From Chromatiales bacterium (GTDB lineage Bacteria; Pseudomonadota; Gammaproteobacteria; Chromatiales; Chromatiaceae), in contig JAKSBX010000217.1 in NCBI GenBank assembly GCA_022360905.1, positions 1 through 64,000 of the forward strand: a DNA stretch of 64,000 bases. Direction: 5' to 3'. Numbering within the stretch: position 1 is the stretch's first letter; every line of letters begins with the position of its first letter. Below the pieces are notes generated by a model that worked only from the letters and a program-made list of their open reading frames with translations, had not been told where the DNA came from and did no database searches. Position numbers and translations under genes: made by a program. Positions 1-8,752 of the stretch are shown piece after piece.

Positions 1-32
1 ACTGTCTCGACTTCTAGGAATTGCTGATCCAT
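1..32 (-). CDS. 5' end of an unidentified gene (partial)
   Basis: The reverse strand has an ATG at 32-30 followed by ten open codons (MDQQFLEVET) running off the window. A GAGGG ribosome-binding sequence lies about seven bases upstream of the ATG. The fragment is too short to assign a function. A Fur-like palindrome lies roughly 280 bases upstream and this is the nearest gene that reads away from it. Confidence 0.35.
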   Translation of the reverse strand, partial: MDQQFLEVET

Positions 33-308
33 GAGTTGTCCCTCATTTTAATAAGTGGGTAGAGTTTGACTCCAGTCAGCTGAGTTGTTGCTAATTTAGC
101 TGTAAAGGCAGGTAACTAAATGAAAGTGGCTTTGGAGAGAATACGGATACAAAGTGCTTTGCCGTCTAGATTTCGCAGCCGGAACTTCTATAAAGGCCCC
201 TTTACAGTCAAGTCCCCTATTGAATCGATGCATGTATGCCTCTCGGTACTCAGCTCTGTTGTGGTTTAGCTGCCTTGGCCGAAGAGGCTTGGGTGACTGA
301 ATTGAATT

Positions 309-329
309 TAATGATAACGCTTATCATTA
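309..329. promoter_or_regulatory. Fur-like operator palindrome
   Basis: The core TGATAACGCTTATCA sits inside perfect arms TAATGATAA and TTATCATTA with a CGC centre. It matches the Fur 7-1-7 pattern (TGATAA-N3-TTATCA) at every arm position. The rest of 33-460 has no convincing gene. The site is about 280 bases upstream of the partial minus-strand gene and 130 bases beyond the 3' end of the cupin gene, so its target is unclear. Confidence 0.55.
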
Positions 330-460
330 CCATTTGCAACCTGGCAATCCACTAGTGAATTTAGGGTATTGTCGAAATCCGAGAGTCATCCGGACAAGAT
401 GTAGGTGCTGTGATAACTTCCCGCTCTGTTGAAAAGACCTGAACCAGTAATGCCGTTTCA

Positions 461-802
461 TCAGATCTTGAGCGAACTGGCAGAACCAAAGAAAGCGAGT
501 ACGGTCAGATCTTCCTCAACTTCGAAGAAAGTATGTTCACTGGCCGCCTTGACATAAAGAAGTGTACCTTTCTCCACCGGATGGTCGTCCGTTTCGACAC
601 GAAGTCGCCCTCGACCTTCTAGGACAAGATAGAGTTCATCCTCTACATGAGCACTCTGCATCTCCTTCGACCCGGCTGGAATATGATAAACAGAGCAGCT
701 CAAAGAGGGAGAGCGCAAAAATTCGTGTAACCGAACCTCCCCTGGCTGTACTTTTGCAAGCAGTTCTTCTAGTTGAAATACGAGCCAGTTCTTATCAGAC
801 AT
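461..802 (-). CDS. Small single-domain cupin protein
   Basis: A 113-residue protein forming one cupin barrel. Cupin motif 1 shows as AHVEDELYLVLEGRGRLRV and motif 2 as the stretch ending AASEHTFFEVEEDLTVLAFFG. The metal ligands are only partly classical: His and Glu in motif 1 and His in motif 2. The ATG at 802 is preceded by AGGGGG at good spacing. There is no signal peptide, so it should be cytoplasmic. It is transcribed away from the Zur-boxed operon, but the Zur site is 250 bases from its start and need not control it. The substrate cannot be predicted; small cupins include sugar and amino-acid modifying enzymes and non-catalytic binders. Confidence 0.8.
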   Translation of the reverse strand: MSDKNWLVFQLEELLAKVQPGEVRLHEFLRSPSLSCSVYHIPAGSKEMQSAHVEDELYLVLEGRGRLRVETDDHPVEKGTLLYVKAASEHTFFEVEEDLTVLAFFGSASSLKI

Positions 803-1051
803 TGGTTTTCCCCCTGGGAATTATCTGCTCAATTAATCCACTCTTAGTGGCCAATTTGACGTTTATCAATCTTACAACTCCTTAGCATCTGCTTGCTAGT
901 ATACGTTTGCAAATCAATACTGAGGCGCCATGTCCGCACTTGGTATATAGCCGGCTTGAGCAGCCCTCTTTGGCATGATTTTCGACAACCGAAGCAGCCA
1001 CGAATTCTGATATTCCAAATATTCGATAATATGAGCAGAATCATCTGCAAA

Positions 1052-1074
1052 ATAATGTTATGTTATAACATTAT
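1052..1074. promoter_or_regulatory. Zur operator
   Basis: The 19-base core AATGTTATGTTATAACATT matches the proteobacterial Zur consensus (AATGTTATA-N-TATAACATT) except at the centre, and one more AT pair extends the symmetry on each side. It lies 30 bases before the ATG of the histidine-rich DUF2796 gene, where bound Zur would block transcription when zinc is plentiful. Confidence 0.8.
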
Positions 1075-1103
1075 ATGCAGCCTAATCAGGAGTTCACTAA
1101 GCC

Positions 1104-1682
1104 ATGATCAATACCAAACTGGGACTCATCCTTCTTTCCATCTCAACGCTTACCGCTTCATATCAGCTCCATGCAGACGATTCAGACCACGAACAGCATA
1201 CGGCCCATGTCCATGGTGAGGCGCAGTTGCTGATTGCCCAGGACGGTTCCACCCTTGAACTTGAGTTTCACTCTCCCGCAATGAACATTGTGGGCTTTGA
1301 GCATCAGGCGAAATCCAAAAAGCAGATCGATGCCCTTGAGGCGGCGATCGATACCCTGAACCAGCCAGGGTTGCTATTCACCCTACCTTCTGCCGCACAA
1401 TGCACTCCCGTGTCGATTGAAGTCGAATCTCCAGAGACCGAGCATAGTGAGCATGCTCACGAACATGAGCACGAGCACGAACATGAGCACGAAACAGAGG
1501 ACCATAGTGACTTCACAGCTCACTACCGCTTTCAATGCAAGGAACTCTCACGGCTGGATAGGATTGAAATCGAGCTGTTTAAACGCTTCCCTGGCACTGA
1601 GCGCATCGAGGTCCAGAGTATTTCTAAAAAGGGGCAGCAGAAGATAGACTTGACTCCCGGAAACAATTCCCTGGAACTCTGA
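1104..1682 (+). CDS. Histidine-rich periplasmic DUF2796 protein (ZrgA-like)
   Basis: A 192-residue exported protein with a Sec signal peptide (residues 1-24, cleavage after LHA). It has an N-terminal His cluster (DDSDHEQHTAHVHGEAQ) and a mid-protein His/Glu run (HAHEHEHEHEHEHE), features of DUF2796 proteins. In Vibrio cholerae (ZrgA) and Pseudomonas (PA4063) such proteins start Zur-regulated operons like this one. The likely role is binding zinc in the periplasm and handing it to the downstream ABC system or a partner. The ATG at 1104 follows AGGAG by eleven bases and a Zur box sits just upstream. The gene leads a tight operon with the next four genes. Confidence 0.85.
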   Translation: MINTKLGLILLSISTLTASYQLHADDSDHEQHTAHVHGEAQLLIAQDGSTLELEFHSPAMNIVGFEHQAKSKKQIDALEAAIDTLNQPGLLFTLPSAAQCTPVSIEVESPETEHSEHAHEHEHEHEHEHETEDHSDFTAHYRFQCKELSRLDRIEIELFKRFPGTERIEVQSISKKGQQKIDLTPGNNSLEL

Positions 1683-1690
1683 GAGCCTTG

Positions 1691-2404
1691 ATGTCACAAA
1701 CAGCGGCAATCGTCTTAAAAGACCTTCGTTTTGCATGGCGTAAAAACCTGCCGGAAGTATTGCACATACCGGACCTCGAAGTGCCGCGTGGCGAGCGAAT
1801 CTTTATTGGTGGCGCCAGCGGTAGTGGTAAAAGCACCCTGTTGGCGCTGCTAGCCGGGGTCAACCTGCCGACCCGTGGTGAGGTGACAGTCCTCGGAGAG
1901 ACAATAAACCGACTCGGTGGTGCCAGACGGGACCATTTCCGCTCCGATCACATCGGATTTGTCTTCCAGCTGTTCAATCTCATCCCCTATCTTTCCGTGT
2001 TGGAGAATGTCACCCTGCCCTGCCGTTTCTCACATTTGCGAAAACAGAAGGCCAACGAATCGGGTGGTGATCTACACACTGAAGCGATGCGCCTGCTGAC
2101 ACACCTGGATATGGCCCACGAGAGCCTCATCCATCGCCCGGTAACAGAGCTCAGTGTCGGACAACAGCAACGGGTAGCCACCGCCCGGGCCTTGATCGGT
2201 GCCCCCGAGATCATCATCGCCGATGAGCCCACCTCCGCCCTCGACAGTGATATGCGGCAGGCTTTTCTAAGGTTGTTGTTTCAGGAGTGTGACGAAACCG
2301 GGTCGACCCTGCTGTTTGTCAGCCATGACCGTCAACTTGCGTCCCTGTTCGAGCGCCACATCGCGTTGGATGACATCAACCAGGCAAACCAGGAGGACCA
2401 GTAA
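1691..2404 (+). CDS. ABC transporter ATP-binding protein of the zinc-responsive operon
   Basis: ATPase of the MacB/LolD type, 237 residues from the ATG at 1691 (an in-frame TTG at 1688 is less likely). Walker A is GGASGSGKST, the signature is LSVGQQQRVATARAL, Walker B is IIIADEPTSALD and the switch His lies in FVSHD. It would power the FtsX-type permease encoded next; the TAATG overlap at 2402-2406 couples their translation. MacB-type pairs usually drive conformational work in the envelope rather than solute import, so direct zinc import is not proven. Position between the DUF2796 and DUF3299 genes ties it to zinc starvation. Confidence 0.88.
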   Translation: MSQTAAIVLKDLRFAWRKNLPEVLHIPDLEVPRGERIFIGGASGSGKSTLLALLAGVNLPTRGEVTVLGETINRLGGARRDHFRSDHIGFVFQLFNLIPYLSVLENVTLPCRFSHLRKQKANESGGDLHTEAMRLLTHLDMAHESLIHRPVTELSVGQQQRVATARALIGAPEIIIADEPTSALDSDMRQAFLRLLFQECDETGSTLLFVSHDRQLASLFERHIALDDINQANQEDQ

Positions 2405-3663
2405 TGGCAATCCTCTCCCTGGCCTTCAAAAGCCTGTTCAATCGCCGGTATACGGCGGGGCTGATCCTGATCAGCATCGCCTTGAGTGTTTCGCTGCTGC
2501 TGGCTGTCGAGCGGTTGCGGGTGGAATCGCGCAACAGTTTTGCGCATACCATTTCAGGTACGGATCTGGTGGTAGGCGCCCGTAGTGGCTCGATCAACCT
2601 GTTGCTCTACTCGATATTCCGCATCGGTGACGCTACCAACAACATATCCTGGAAGAGCTATAAAAAGTTTGCCGAGCACAGCCTTGTAAAGTGGACCATT
2701 CCAATCTCACTGGGGGATTCACATCAGGGTTATCGGGTGATGGGCACCAATCAGGACTATTTCCGATATTACAAATATGGCAACAAAAACACCCTGACAT
2801 TCAACCAGGGCCAACCTTTCGAGCAGGTCTATCAAGCTGTATTGGGACAAGAGGTGGCCCGTAAGCTCGGCTATCAAATCGGTGAGAAGATCATTATCGC
2901 CCATGGCGCCGGCAAGACCAGTTTCACACTGCATGATGACAAACCGTTCGAGGTGGTGGGCATACTCGAACCCACTGGCACACCTGTCGATCGTACCGTC
3001 CATGTTCCCCTGGAAGGCATTGAGGCGATCCATAAAGATTGGATTGGCGGCAGACAGGTTGCCGGACTTCAGATCAGTGCCGAGGAGGCACTGGAAAAGA
3101 ACCTGACACCGAAGGCGATCACCGCTTTCCTGGTAGGACTGAAGAGCAAAATCGCCACCTTCCGTGTTCAGCGGGAGATCAATGATTACCGTAAGGAGCC
3201 CCTGCTGGCAATCCTCCCAGGGGTAGCACTGCAGCAGCTCTGGGACATGATGGGAGTGGCAGAGAATGCATTACTGGTCGTCACTGTCCTGGTGGTGTTT
3301 GTGGGCCTGATCGGGATGCTCACTGTAATGCTTGCGGGTCTCAATGAACGGCGCCGGGAGATGGCGATACTGCGCTCGGTTGGAGCCCGCCCGGGACATA
3401 TCTTGCTCCTGGTCACCGGCGAGAGCCTGCTGCTTAGCCTGCTTGGGATCGCAATCGGCTTGCTGTTGCTTTACACGGGCCTGCTACTCGGCCAACCGGT
3501 GATCGAGAGCCACTACGGCCTACACTTGCCAATCGGTATTCCCTCACTGCGGGAGTGGATTATCCTGGGTCTGGTTGGAACTTCCAGTTTGATTATCGGC
3601 CTAATACCCGGTTATCGTGCCTATCGCTACTCCCTCTCCGACGGCATGAGTATGCGAATCTGA
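2404..3663 (+). CDS. FtsX/MacB-type ABC permease of the zinc-responsive operon
   Basis: A 419-residue inner-membrane protein with the MacB/LolC topology: an N-terminal membrane helix (about residues 14-35), a large periplasmic domain (about 40-275) and three C-terminal helices (about 278-312, 333-360, 380-405) of the FtsX fold. The cytoplasmic loop LNERRREMAILRSVGARPGHI is the family's coupling segment for the ATPase. Its start overlaps the ATPase stop by one base. It probably acts as a mechanotransmission permease moving or remodelling the DUF2796 and DUF3299 partners. The same arrangement is known from Zur-regulated operons in Vibrio and Pseudomonas. Confidence 0.87.
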   Translation: MAILSLAFKSLFNRRYTAGLILISIALSVSLLLAVERLRVESRNSFAHTISGTDLVVGARSGSINLLLYSIFRIGDATNNISWKSYKKFAEHSLVKWTIPISLGDSHQGYRVMGTNQDYFRYYKYGNKNTLTFNQGQPFEQVYQAVLGQEVARKLGYQIGEKIIIAHGAGKTSFTLHDDKPFEVVGILEPTGTPVDRTVHVPLEGIEAIHKDWIGGRQVAGLQISAEEALEKNLTPKAITAFLVGLKSKIATFRVQREINDYRKEPLLAILPGVALQQLWDMMGVAENALLVVTVLVVFVGLIGMLTVMLAGLNERRREMAILRSVGARPGHILLLVTGESLLLSLLGIAIGLLLLYTGLLLGQPVIESHYGLHLPIGIPSLREWIILGLVGTSSLIIGLIPGYRAYRYSLSDGMSMRI

Positions 3664-3697
3664 TGTGATGGTACCTAAGTACACCTGAGGTCAAGAG

Positions 3698-4225
3698 ATG
3701 AAGAACTGGTTTGCCATAGTGCTTTTCTTTGCATTTCAACTATCCCTGAGTTCCATACAGGCGGAACCTGCCCCAGAGCTGGAGTGGGATGCGATGATTC
3801 CGGAGGACTACCGGCCTGACAAGATTATGAATCAGTTCGGCGATATCAGTGAGCTTGATGATAACGACCCCAGGGCACAGAAAATCATGGATGAGCTCGA
3901 AGCGGCCTGGAAGGTTGCACCTGTGGTTGAGAGCCTGGATGGCAAACGGGTCAAGATACCGGGTTTTGTGGTGCCGATTGAAGGAGACGGGAAGAAACTG
4001 AGCGAGTTTCTCCTGGTACCCTACTATGGCGCCTGCATTCATGTACCACCTCCACCAGCCAACCAGACCGTCTATGTGAAGGTGCCCAAAAGGGATGCAA
4101 AGATCCGCCAGGCTTTCGACACCGTCTGGGTTACCGGGATCCTCAGCGCCAAGTCTTTCAACAGTGATCTGGCCACAGCCGGATATCAACTGCAGGCAGA
4201 AGAAGTCGCGCCTTACGATGAGTAG
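3698..4225 (+). CDS. Periplasmic DUF3299 protein
   Basis: A 175-residue exported protein with a signal peptide (residues 1-22, ending IQA). The body carries the DUF3299 hallmarks: GKRVKIPGFVVPIE, then FLLVPYYGACIHVPPPPANQTVYV, where the Cys and following His could bind metal. DUF3299 proteins repeatedly accompany DUF2796 and MacB-like ABC genes in Zur-controlled operons. The biochemical role is unknown; metal binding or chaperoning in the periplasm is inferred from context. The stop overlaps the start of the next small gene. Confidence 0.83.
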   Translation: MKNWFAIVLFFAFQLSLSSIQAEPAPELEWDAMIPEDYRPDKIMNQFGDISELDDNDPRAQKIMDELEAAWKVAPVVESLDGKRVKIPGFVVPIEGDGKKLSEFLLVPYYGACIHVPPPPANQTVYVKVPKRDAKIRQAFDTVWVTGILSAKSFNSDLATAGYQLQAEEVAPYDE

Positions 4226-4517
4226 CCACGCTCGCTTGCTTACAGGTGCAAGCCTGTGCAGCGTGCTTTTCAGCAGTCCACTTCAGGCCAAGGAGGTATC
4301 GTGTCACCTACATACTCCAGCGGACTACAACAAGTTCAGCAAACAACCCTTAGTGATACCTGCGGTGGGTAATCTCTCAGAATGTGAACAGCTCAATCTG
4401 CAAAGCTTCAGCAGCAGAGGCCGATGCCATTGCTCTCAAGATGGGATCAGTTTTCAGGAGAACAGCGGTCCGGCTGATCTATCTCCTTCAATGAATCGAC
4501 CTGAGCTGCTGCCGTGA
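4218..4517 (+). CDS. Small secreted Cys/His-containing protein ending the zinc operon
   Basis: Starts at ATG 4218, overlapping the DUF3299 stop by eight bases, which argues for translational coupling. The 99-residue product begins with a short signal-like segment (MSSHARLLTGASLCSVLFSS, predicted cleavage near LQA). Its mature part carries Cys-X-Leu-His (CHLH), a Cys in SECEQ and Cys-His-Cys (CHC), plausible metal ligands. I do not recognise a family. Cys/His content plus membership of a Zur-boxed operon suggests a metal-binding accessory protein. The reading is moderately sure, because an open frame of this length could also arise by chance. Confidence 0.5.
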   Translation: MSSHARLLTGASLCSVLFSSPLQAKEVSCHLHTPADYNKFSKQPLVIPAVGNLSECEQLNLQSFSSRGRCHCSQDGISFQENSGPADLSPSMNRPELLP

Positions 4518-4706
4518 TTGGCCAGTTCGTTGTTGCAAATATAAACATTTATACTTTGGATGATTGCTGAGTTGTGGCGATGAAATCCTGCAGTTATCTT
4601 TCGAGGATGCTGGATATCGAAATAGCGATAACTTAAAACAACCAGGTATACGGATTTAATCGCAGAACATAGGATTCCATACATCAACTGGAGCCTCTGC
4701 AATTTG

Positions 4707-5714
4707 TTACTTAAAACTGCCAGAACCTTGCTGCAATAGTGTTGCATAGACAGGGACTGATGGGTGTCCGGTAATCGGCAAACCGCGATCACTCTGAAAG
4801 CTCATCAATGCAAAGGAACTCTGCTGACCCCAGATGCCATCTGGTTTGCCGAGTTCATATCCAACCTCGACTAATGCTTTCTGGATGGCAAGGTTTCTCT
4901 CTTTCTGGGTTAATGAGAGATAATTGCGGATTTTCAGCTGATGCTTAGCCGGATTGACCCAACCCGCCTCGATACACGGGCGGTAATTGATATCGAATGC
5001 ATTGCCGATATGGGCTAATATGGCGGCCTCGGCAATCCTGCGCTGAGCAAATTGCGGCCCTTCATTCGCTCCTTCGGCAAGGTCGATTGCGTAATCCCGA
5101 GATCCATCCTGAATTCGCATACCAAAGCCTGCGCGTCGCGAATCTACTGCAAGACTAATGGCTGTTGCATGCTTGACCTGACCATCACGAACCGTCAGGA
5201 AATCGCCTGCAATCACATCGATACGTCGTTGGGCACCAAGGAAAAACTCAGATAATCTCTTGCCGATGCCCAGGCCGCTGATTTCGGCACTCCCATTTCC
5301 TACCTCCATATCATCTTGAGTCCAGGCCCCGCTGATTTCGATTATATTCTCACCTTTACGGTGTTTTGGCCGGTTCGTCAGGGAAATAACACGATCAGAA
5401 CTGATTCTATCGATGGCTGTATGCAGCCACCATGCTCCACCTAAACTGAGCCGGCGCTTTTCAAATCTCGTCGGTACTGTCTTATCAGGAATCGGTTGCA
5501 CATAGACTTTCAAGGCCTGCTTACCGCTCTGATCGATTAAGTCACCAAGACAGACAAGCGCTGACGAGTGTTCTGTCGTCACAGGTTCCAACTGAGTACG
5601 GTTTAGGCTCGGTTGGTCGTTGACCGTATACATGGCGCACCCCCCTGTCAGTAAGGCACATGAGAGTGCTATTGCCATTCGATAGATTGTCATAGTGCTC
5701 TGTTGCATTGTCAT
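4707..5714 (-). CDS. Lipoprotein with C-terminal peptidoglycan-binding domain
   Basis: A 335-residue protein with a lipobox (LTGGC) near residue 26, so probably anchored to the outer membrane. The middle (about 45-245) resembles a CsgG/HfaB-type fold seen in surface-assembly lipoproteins; this assignment is weak. The C-terminus (about 268-330) is a PG_binding_1 module with the pattern IQKALVEVGYELGKPDGIWGQQSSFALMSFQ. The first ATG at 5714 is preceded by AAGGAGGG at seven bases. It is monocistronic and convergent with the zinc operon. It likely bridges outer membrane and cell wall; its partner is unknown. Confidence 0.75.
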   Translation of the reverse strand: MTMQQSTMTIYRMAIALSCALLTGGCAMYTVNDQPSLNRTQLEPVTTEHSSALVCLGDLIDQSGKQALKVYVQPIPDKTVPTRFEKRRLSLGGAWWLHTAIDRISSDRVISLTNRPKHRKGENIIEISGAWTQDDMEVGNGSAEISGLGIGKRLSEFFLGAQRRIDVIAGDFLTVRDGQVKHATAISLAVDSRRAGFGMRIQDGSRDYAIDLAEGANEGPQFAQRRIAEAAILAHIGNAFDINYRPCIEAGWVNPAKHQLKIRNYLSLTQKERNLAIQKALVEVGYELGKPDGIWGQQSSFALMSFQSDRGLPITGHPSVPVYATLLQQGSGSFK

Positions 5715-6085
5715 AGGTAAACCCTCCTTTTCACAGTAGACGGCTCACCTTGTGCGTATATTCCATCAAGAGAGGAAATCTGAAGGAGGTAGGTTTTCTG
5801 GAATATAGTCTAAAACGTATACCCATTTATCATCGAAATCGTCAGATTCGGTGTAAATATGACAAAGCATTTGCAGTTCTTTGTGGATATGTGTGGTTTT
5901 TGGACGGAATAATTTCATTGCCATGACGTTTTCTTTTTACATCGACACAGTTTCAGCCAATGGCGCGGACTATGAGCGGTCATATTGAATATCAATTATT
6001 AAGCAGCAAAAAACCAGCGAAGCCCAAGCACTGCAGCGACATGACCAGGAAAATCCGCATCAACTCACAAGAAAGAGCAACTATT

Positions 6086-7717
6086 ATGAACAACGATCAT
6101 GACTTTCCAAAACCTACCGAAAACAATGTCATGGCATTTAAGACACCGGAATCGGGTACTGAAAAGAATTCCGCGAAGAAAGCCAAGAAAAAGAAGAAGA
6201 AAGCAGCTGAAAAGTCTCAAAAATCGATCGGTTCACGAAGAGGAGTCGAGACACTTTTTCGTAATTCTTATCGGGCTCATTTGGATTTGATTGCCCTGGC
6301 AACTACAAAGGCCAATATCATGATCTCAATCAACGGACTGATTTTATCATTTCTTTTTATCTCAGAAGCATTCGTCATGTCTGCAGAGCCATTACTGGAA
6401 ATACCCACCTCAATTTTTCTTGGCACATGCTTCTTCTCGATGGCGTTTGCGATTCTTTCCGCTCTACCGGAACACAGGAAGAACACATGGAAAAAAAAGG
6501 ATTTCACCGAACAAAGAGCCAATCTTCTCGTATTCGAAGACTATACTGATCTCACGGAAGATGAATTTGTACCTATAATGTGTCAAAGACTTGAAGACAG
6601 CACCAGCATTTATCAAACCATGATCAGACAGTTATACTCTCTCGGTTCTTATGCAAACAAACGTCTAAGCTTCCTTTCGGTATCCTACCGTATCTTCCTG
6701 GTCGGACTGGGGATCAGCATATTTTCCTCCTTCATTGTTCTGGCCATCGTCTTTTTACGGGATTCAGCTATACCCACAGCTGCAGCAGCCGAGCCGTCTC
6801 AATCAGAATTTGTGACGTATTTTGATCAATTCCACCCGGCAGAGGGTCTATTTGAACCCTCCGGTTTGGCGCAGTTAACGGATGGGCGAATGATTATTGT
6901 TGAAGACGAGGCATCGAGTCCATTCGCTATCGCCTCAATGGATAATCAAGGAGCCCTGAAGGTAACACCACCGAAGCGCGAACCACTCCTCAATAGTTGG
7001 CAGGGACTATCAAGCCTCGGAAAGTTAGATGACCTGGAAGGGATCGCGGTTGATAAGGATGGTTATATCTATGCCACCACTTCCTACTCAAAAACTGAAA
7101 AAAAGGGCAGAACCAGCCCCAACAGAGAAAAACTGGTTCGTTTCCGGATTGATGGTGAGCGCGTGACAGAAGCTGAGCTGGTGACGGATCTCAAAAGCCG
7201 GATATTCAGAGCATTCCCTGATCTGGCCGAGTCAACAAAAAGACAGGCAGGGGGATTGAATATCGAGGGGTTGGCCCTGAGTCGGGATCAAAAACAGTTA
7301 TGGTTTGGTCTGCGTAGCCCCTTGATTAATAATCAGGCAGTGATCCTGGCGCTTCACGATCATGCTGAAGTATTCAACGATGGAGACATAGAATTCACGG
7401 AACATTTACTCGATCTAAATGGAGCCGGTATACGTAGCCTCGCCTATTTTCCGCATTTGAACGGTTATCTCATAATCGCACGTCAGGAGGACCAAAAAAA
7501 AAGACCTTTCGAATTATGGTTTTGGACAGGTTACCCTATAGACGCTCCTGTTAAAGTGAAAGTTAACGGTATCAAAAGTCTAAACAGAGCCGAGGGTATC
7601 GCACCGCTAGAGCTTAACGGACATGGTGTCATTATGATCTTAAGCGATGAAGGCAATAAGCGTAAGAAAAGGCCTGGTCAATATACCCTGATTCATTACG
7701 ACCAGCTTTCCATGTGA
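6086..7717 (+). CDS. Fusion: Pycsar-effector-like membrane domain plus DUF3616-type beta-propeller
   Basis: From ATG 6086 (preceded by AAGAAAGAG) the product is 543 residues; an in-frame ATG at 5960 has no ribosome-binding site. Residues 1-50 are polar with a run of lysines. Residues 55-225 match the Pycsar effector transmembrane family (PycTM/DUF5706): FRNSYRAHLDLIALATTKANIMISING is its signature, followed by two helices (about 79-127), a cytoplasmic helical loop and a third helix (about 200-224). Residues 240-543 look like a DUF3616/SdiA-regulated propeller (EPSGLAQLTDGRMIIVEDE, LEGIAVDKDGYIYATTS, NIEGLALS). The topology would put the propeller in the periplasm. No cyclase gene lies nearby. 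Function is unknown. Confidence 0.7.
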   Translation: MNNDHDFPKPTENNVMAFKTPESGTEKNSAKKAKKKKKKAAEKSQKSIGSRRGVETLFRNSYRAHLDLIALATTKANIMISINGLILSFLFISEAFVMSAEPLLEIPTSIFLGTCFFSMAFAILSALPEHRKNTWKKKDFTEQRANLLVFEDYTDLTEDEFVPIMCQRLEDSTSIYQTMIRQLYSLGSYANKRLSFLSVSYRIFLVGLGISIFSSFIVLAIVFLRDSAIPTAAAAEPSQSEFVTYFDQFHPAEGLFEPSGLAQLTDGRMIIVEDEASSPFAIASMDNQGALKVTPPKREPLLNSWQGLSSLGKLDDLEGIAVDKDGYIYATTSYSKTEKKGRTSPNREKLVRFRIDGERVTEAELVTDLKSRIFRAFPDLAESTKRQAGGLNIEGLALSRDQKQLWFGLRSPLINNQAVILALHDHAEVFNDGDIEFTEHLLDLNGAGIRSLAYFPHLNGYLIIARQEDQKKRPFELWFWTGYPIDAPVKVKVNGIKSLNRAEGIAPLELNGHGVIMILSDEGNKRKKRPGQYTLIHYDQLSM

Positions 7718-7996
7718 GCTCCGGATATCATCACCTATTCTGATATAGAAGTCGTCGGAGACATGTCACGATTCCGGCCTCTCTACCCTGGTGGCCGCGA
7801 GCTTACGTACGCTGCCAGAGCTATATCAGAGCGCTTCCTCCTGCTCGCTGGGGGCTGTAGTCCCCCACTGATTTCCCGAATCAGCGAAGGGATCATACTA
7901 TAGCTTTCCTGAGGCTGGCACTATCAACATTAGTTAGTGCACAACCGGGGCAAATACCCGGCTGATAATAACTCCAGAAGAAGCTATGTTGCACAT

Positions 7997-8452
7997 TCAC
8001 ATGTAGTGTGGATACCCATGACGCCAACAGCCTTTGCGATCGCTATGTTTTTCCACTTTCTCGCGTATCTTAATCTGCTGTTTAGGGGTTAGACTATCCC
8101 AGAAGTTTGCCAGTGCAGCGACTATCCTTGGCGATTGCGAGGAAATATCATTGAAGTGGCCGTTTATGAGCGTTGTAGCCTTGTCCTGGTCTAAGACAGG
8201 TTCAGCCAACAAGCTTTGCACAATATCCCGTTTCTCATCACGCTTGTCTTCCAAACCTTCACGCACAGCAAGCATCTCGTCTCTAAGTGTATTGAGATTC
8301 GCTTTTTGTTCGTCATTTAGGTCAAGTTTTTTCGTGATTATCGTCACGAAATGATCCGCACGTTGTTCGGGTGTCTTGAAACGATGGGCACAACCACCAA
8401 GCACCATGGTAACCATGGCAAATACTGATATCAGAATAAGTGAGATTTTCAT
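7997..8452 (-). CDS. Spy/CpxP-like lipoprotein
   Basis: A 151-residue protein with a lipobox (LGGCAH, Cys 21) and a helical body with two LTxxQ-like motifs (LNDEQKANL and LTPKQQIKI), the mark of Spy/CpxP periplasmic chaperones and stress sensors. Most family members are soluble; a lipidated one would be membrane-tethered. The ATG at 8452 follows GGGAGA. It lies 300 bases downstream of the anti-sigma gene on the same strand, suggesting it belongs to the same envelope-stress set, although no matching ECF promoter was found in front of it. The C-terminus is rich in Cys, His and Tyr (GCWRHGYPHY). Confidence 0.75.
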   Translation of the reverse strand: MKISLILISVFAMVTMVLGGCAHRFKTPEQRADHFVTIITKKLDLNDEQKANLNTLRDEMLAVREGLEDKRDEKRDIVQSLLAEPVLDQDKATTLINGHFNDISSQSPRIVAALANFWDSLTPKQQIKIREKVEKHSDRKGCWRHGYPHYM

Positions 8453-8752
8453 AATTGTCTCCCTGTTTTGTGTTAACGACAGAAGACAATTTATTGGAAG
8501 AGAGGATAAACATCTTTTCAGGACAGTAACACTTTGTATCTTTAGTGTTACATTTCTACAGGTTGCTATTGATTCTTGAGCCTAACTCACCGAGTTATTT
8601 ATACATAAGCGCCTCAATGAAGTTAAACAGCGCCGGCTGGTGTGCCGGGAATTACTACAAATAACACCGACAGGGATGTGACCCAGGCGGGGATACCTGG
8701 GTAAACACTAGACCAAAGAGAGCATCGGTAATAACGGACAGCATGTCCATAT
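8453..8752. other. Intergenic gap, nothing identified
   Basis: About 300 bases between the Spy-like lipoprotein and the anti-sigma gene. No open frame with a ribosome-binding site, no strong hairpin and no ECF-type promoter matching the one upstream of the sigma gene were seen. Confidence 0.5.

Noticed and set aside
1441..1497. Short tandem repeat GAGCAC/GAACAT that could be read as a microsatellite
   Set aside because: It simply encodes the His-Glu run of the DUF2796 protein, in frame and expected for the family.
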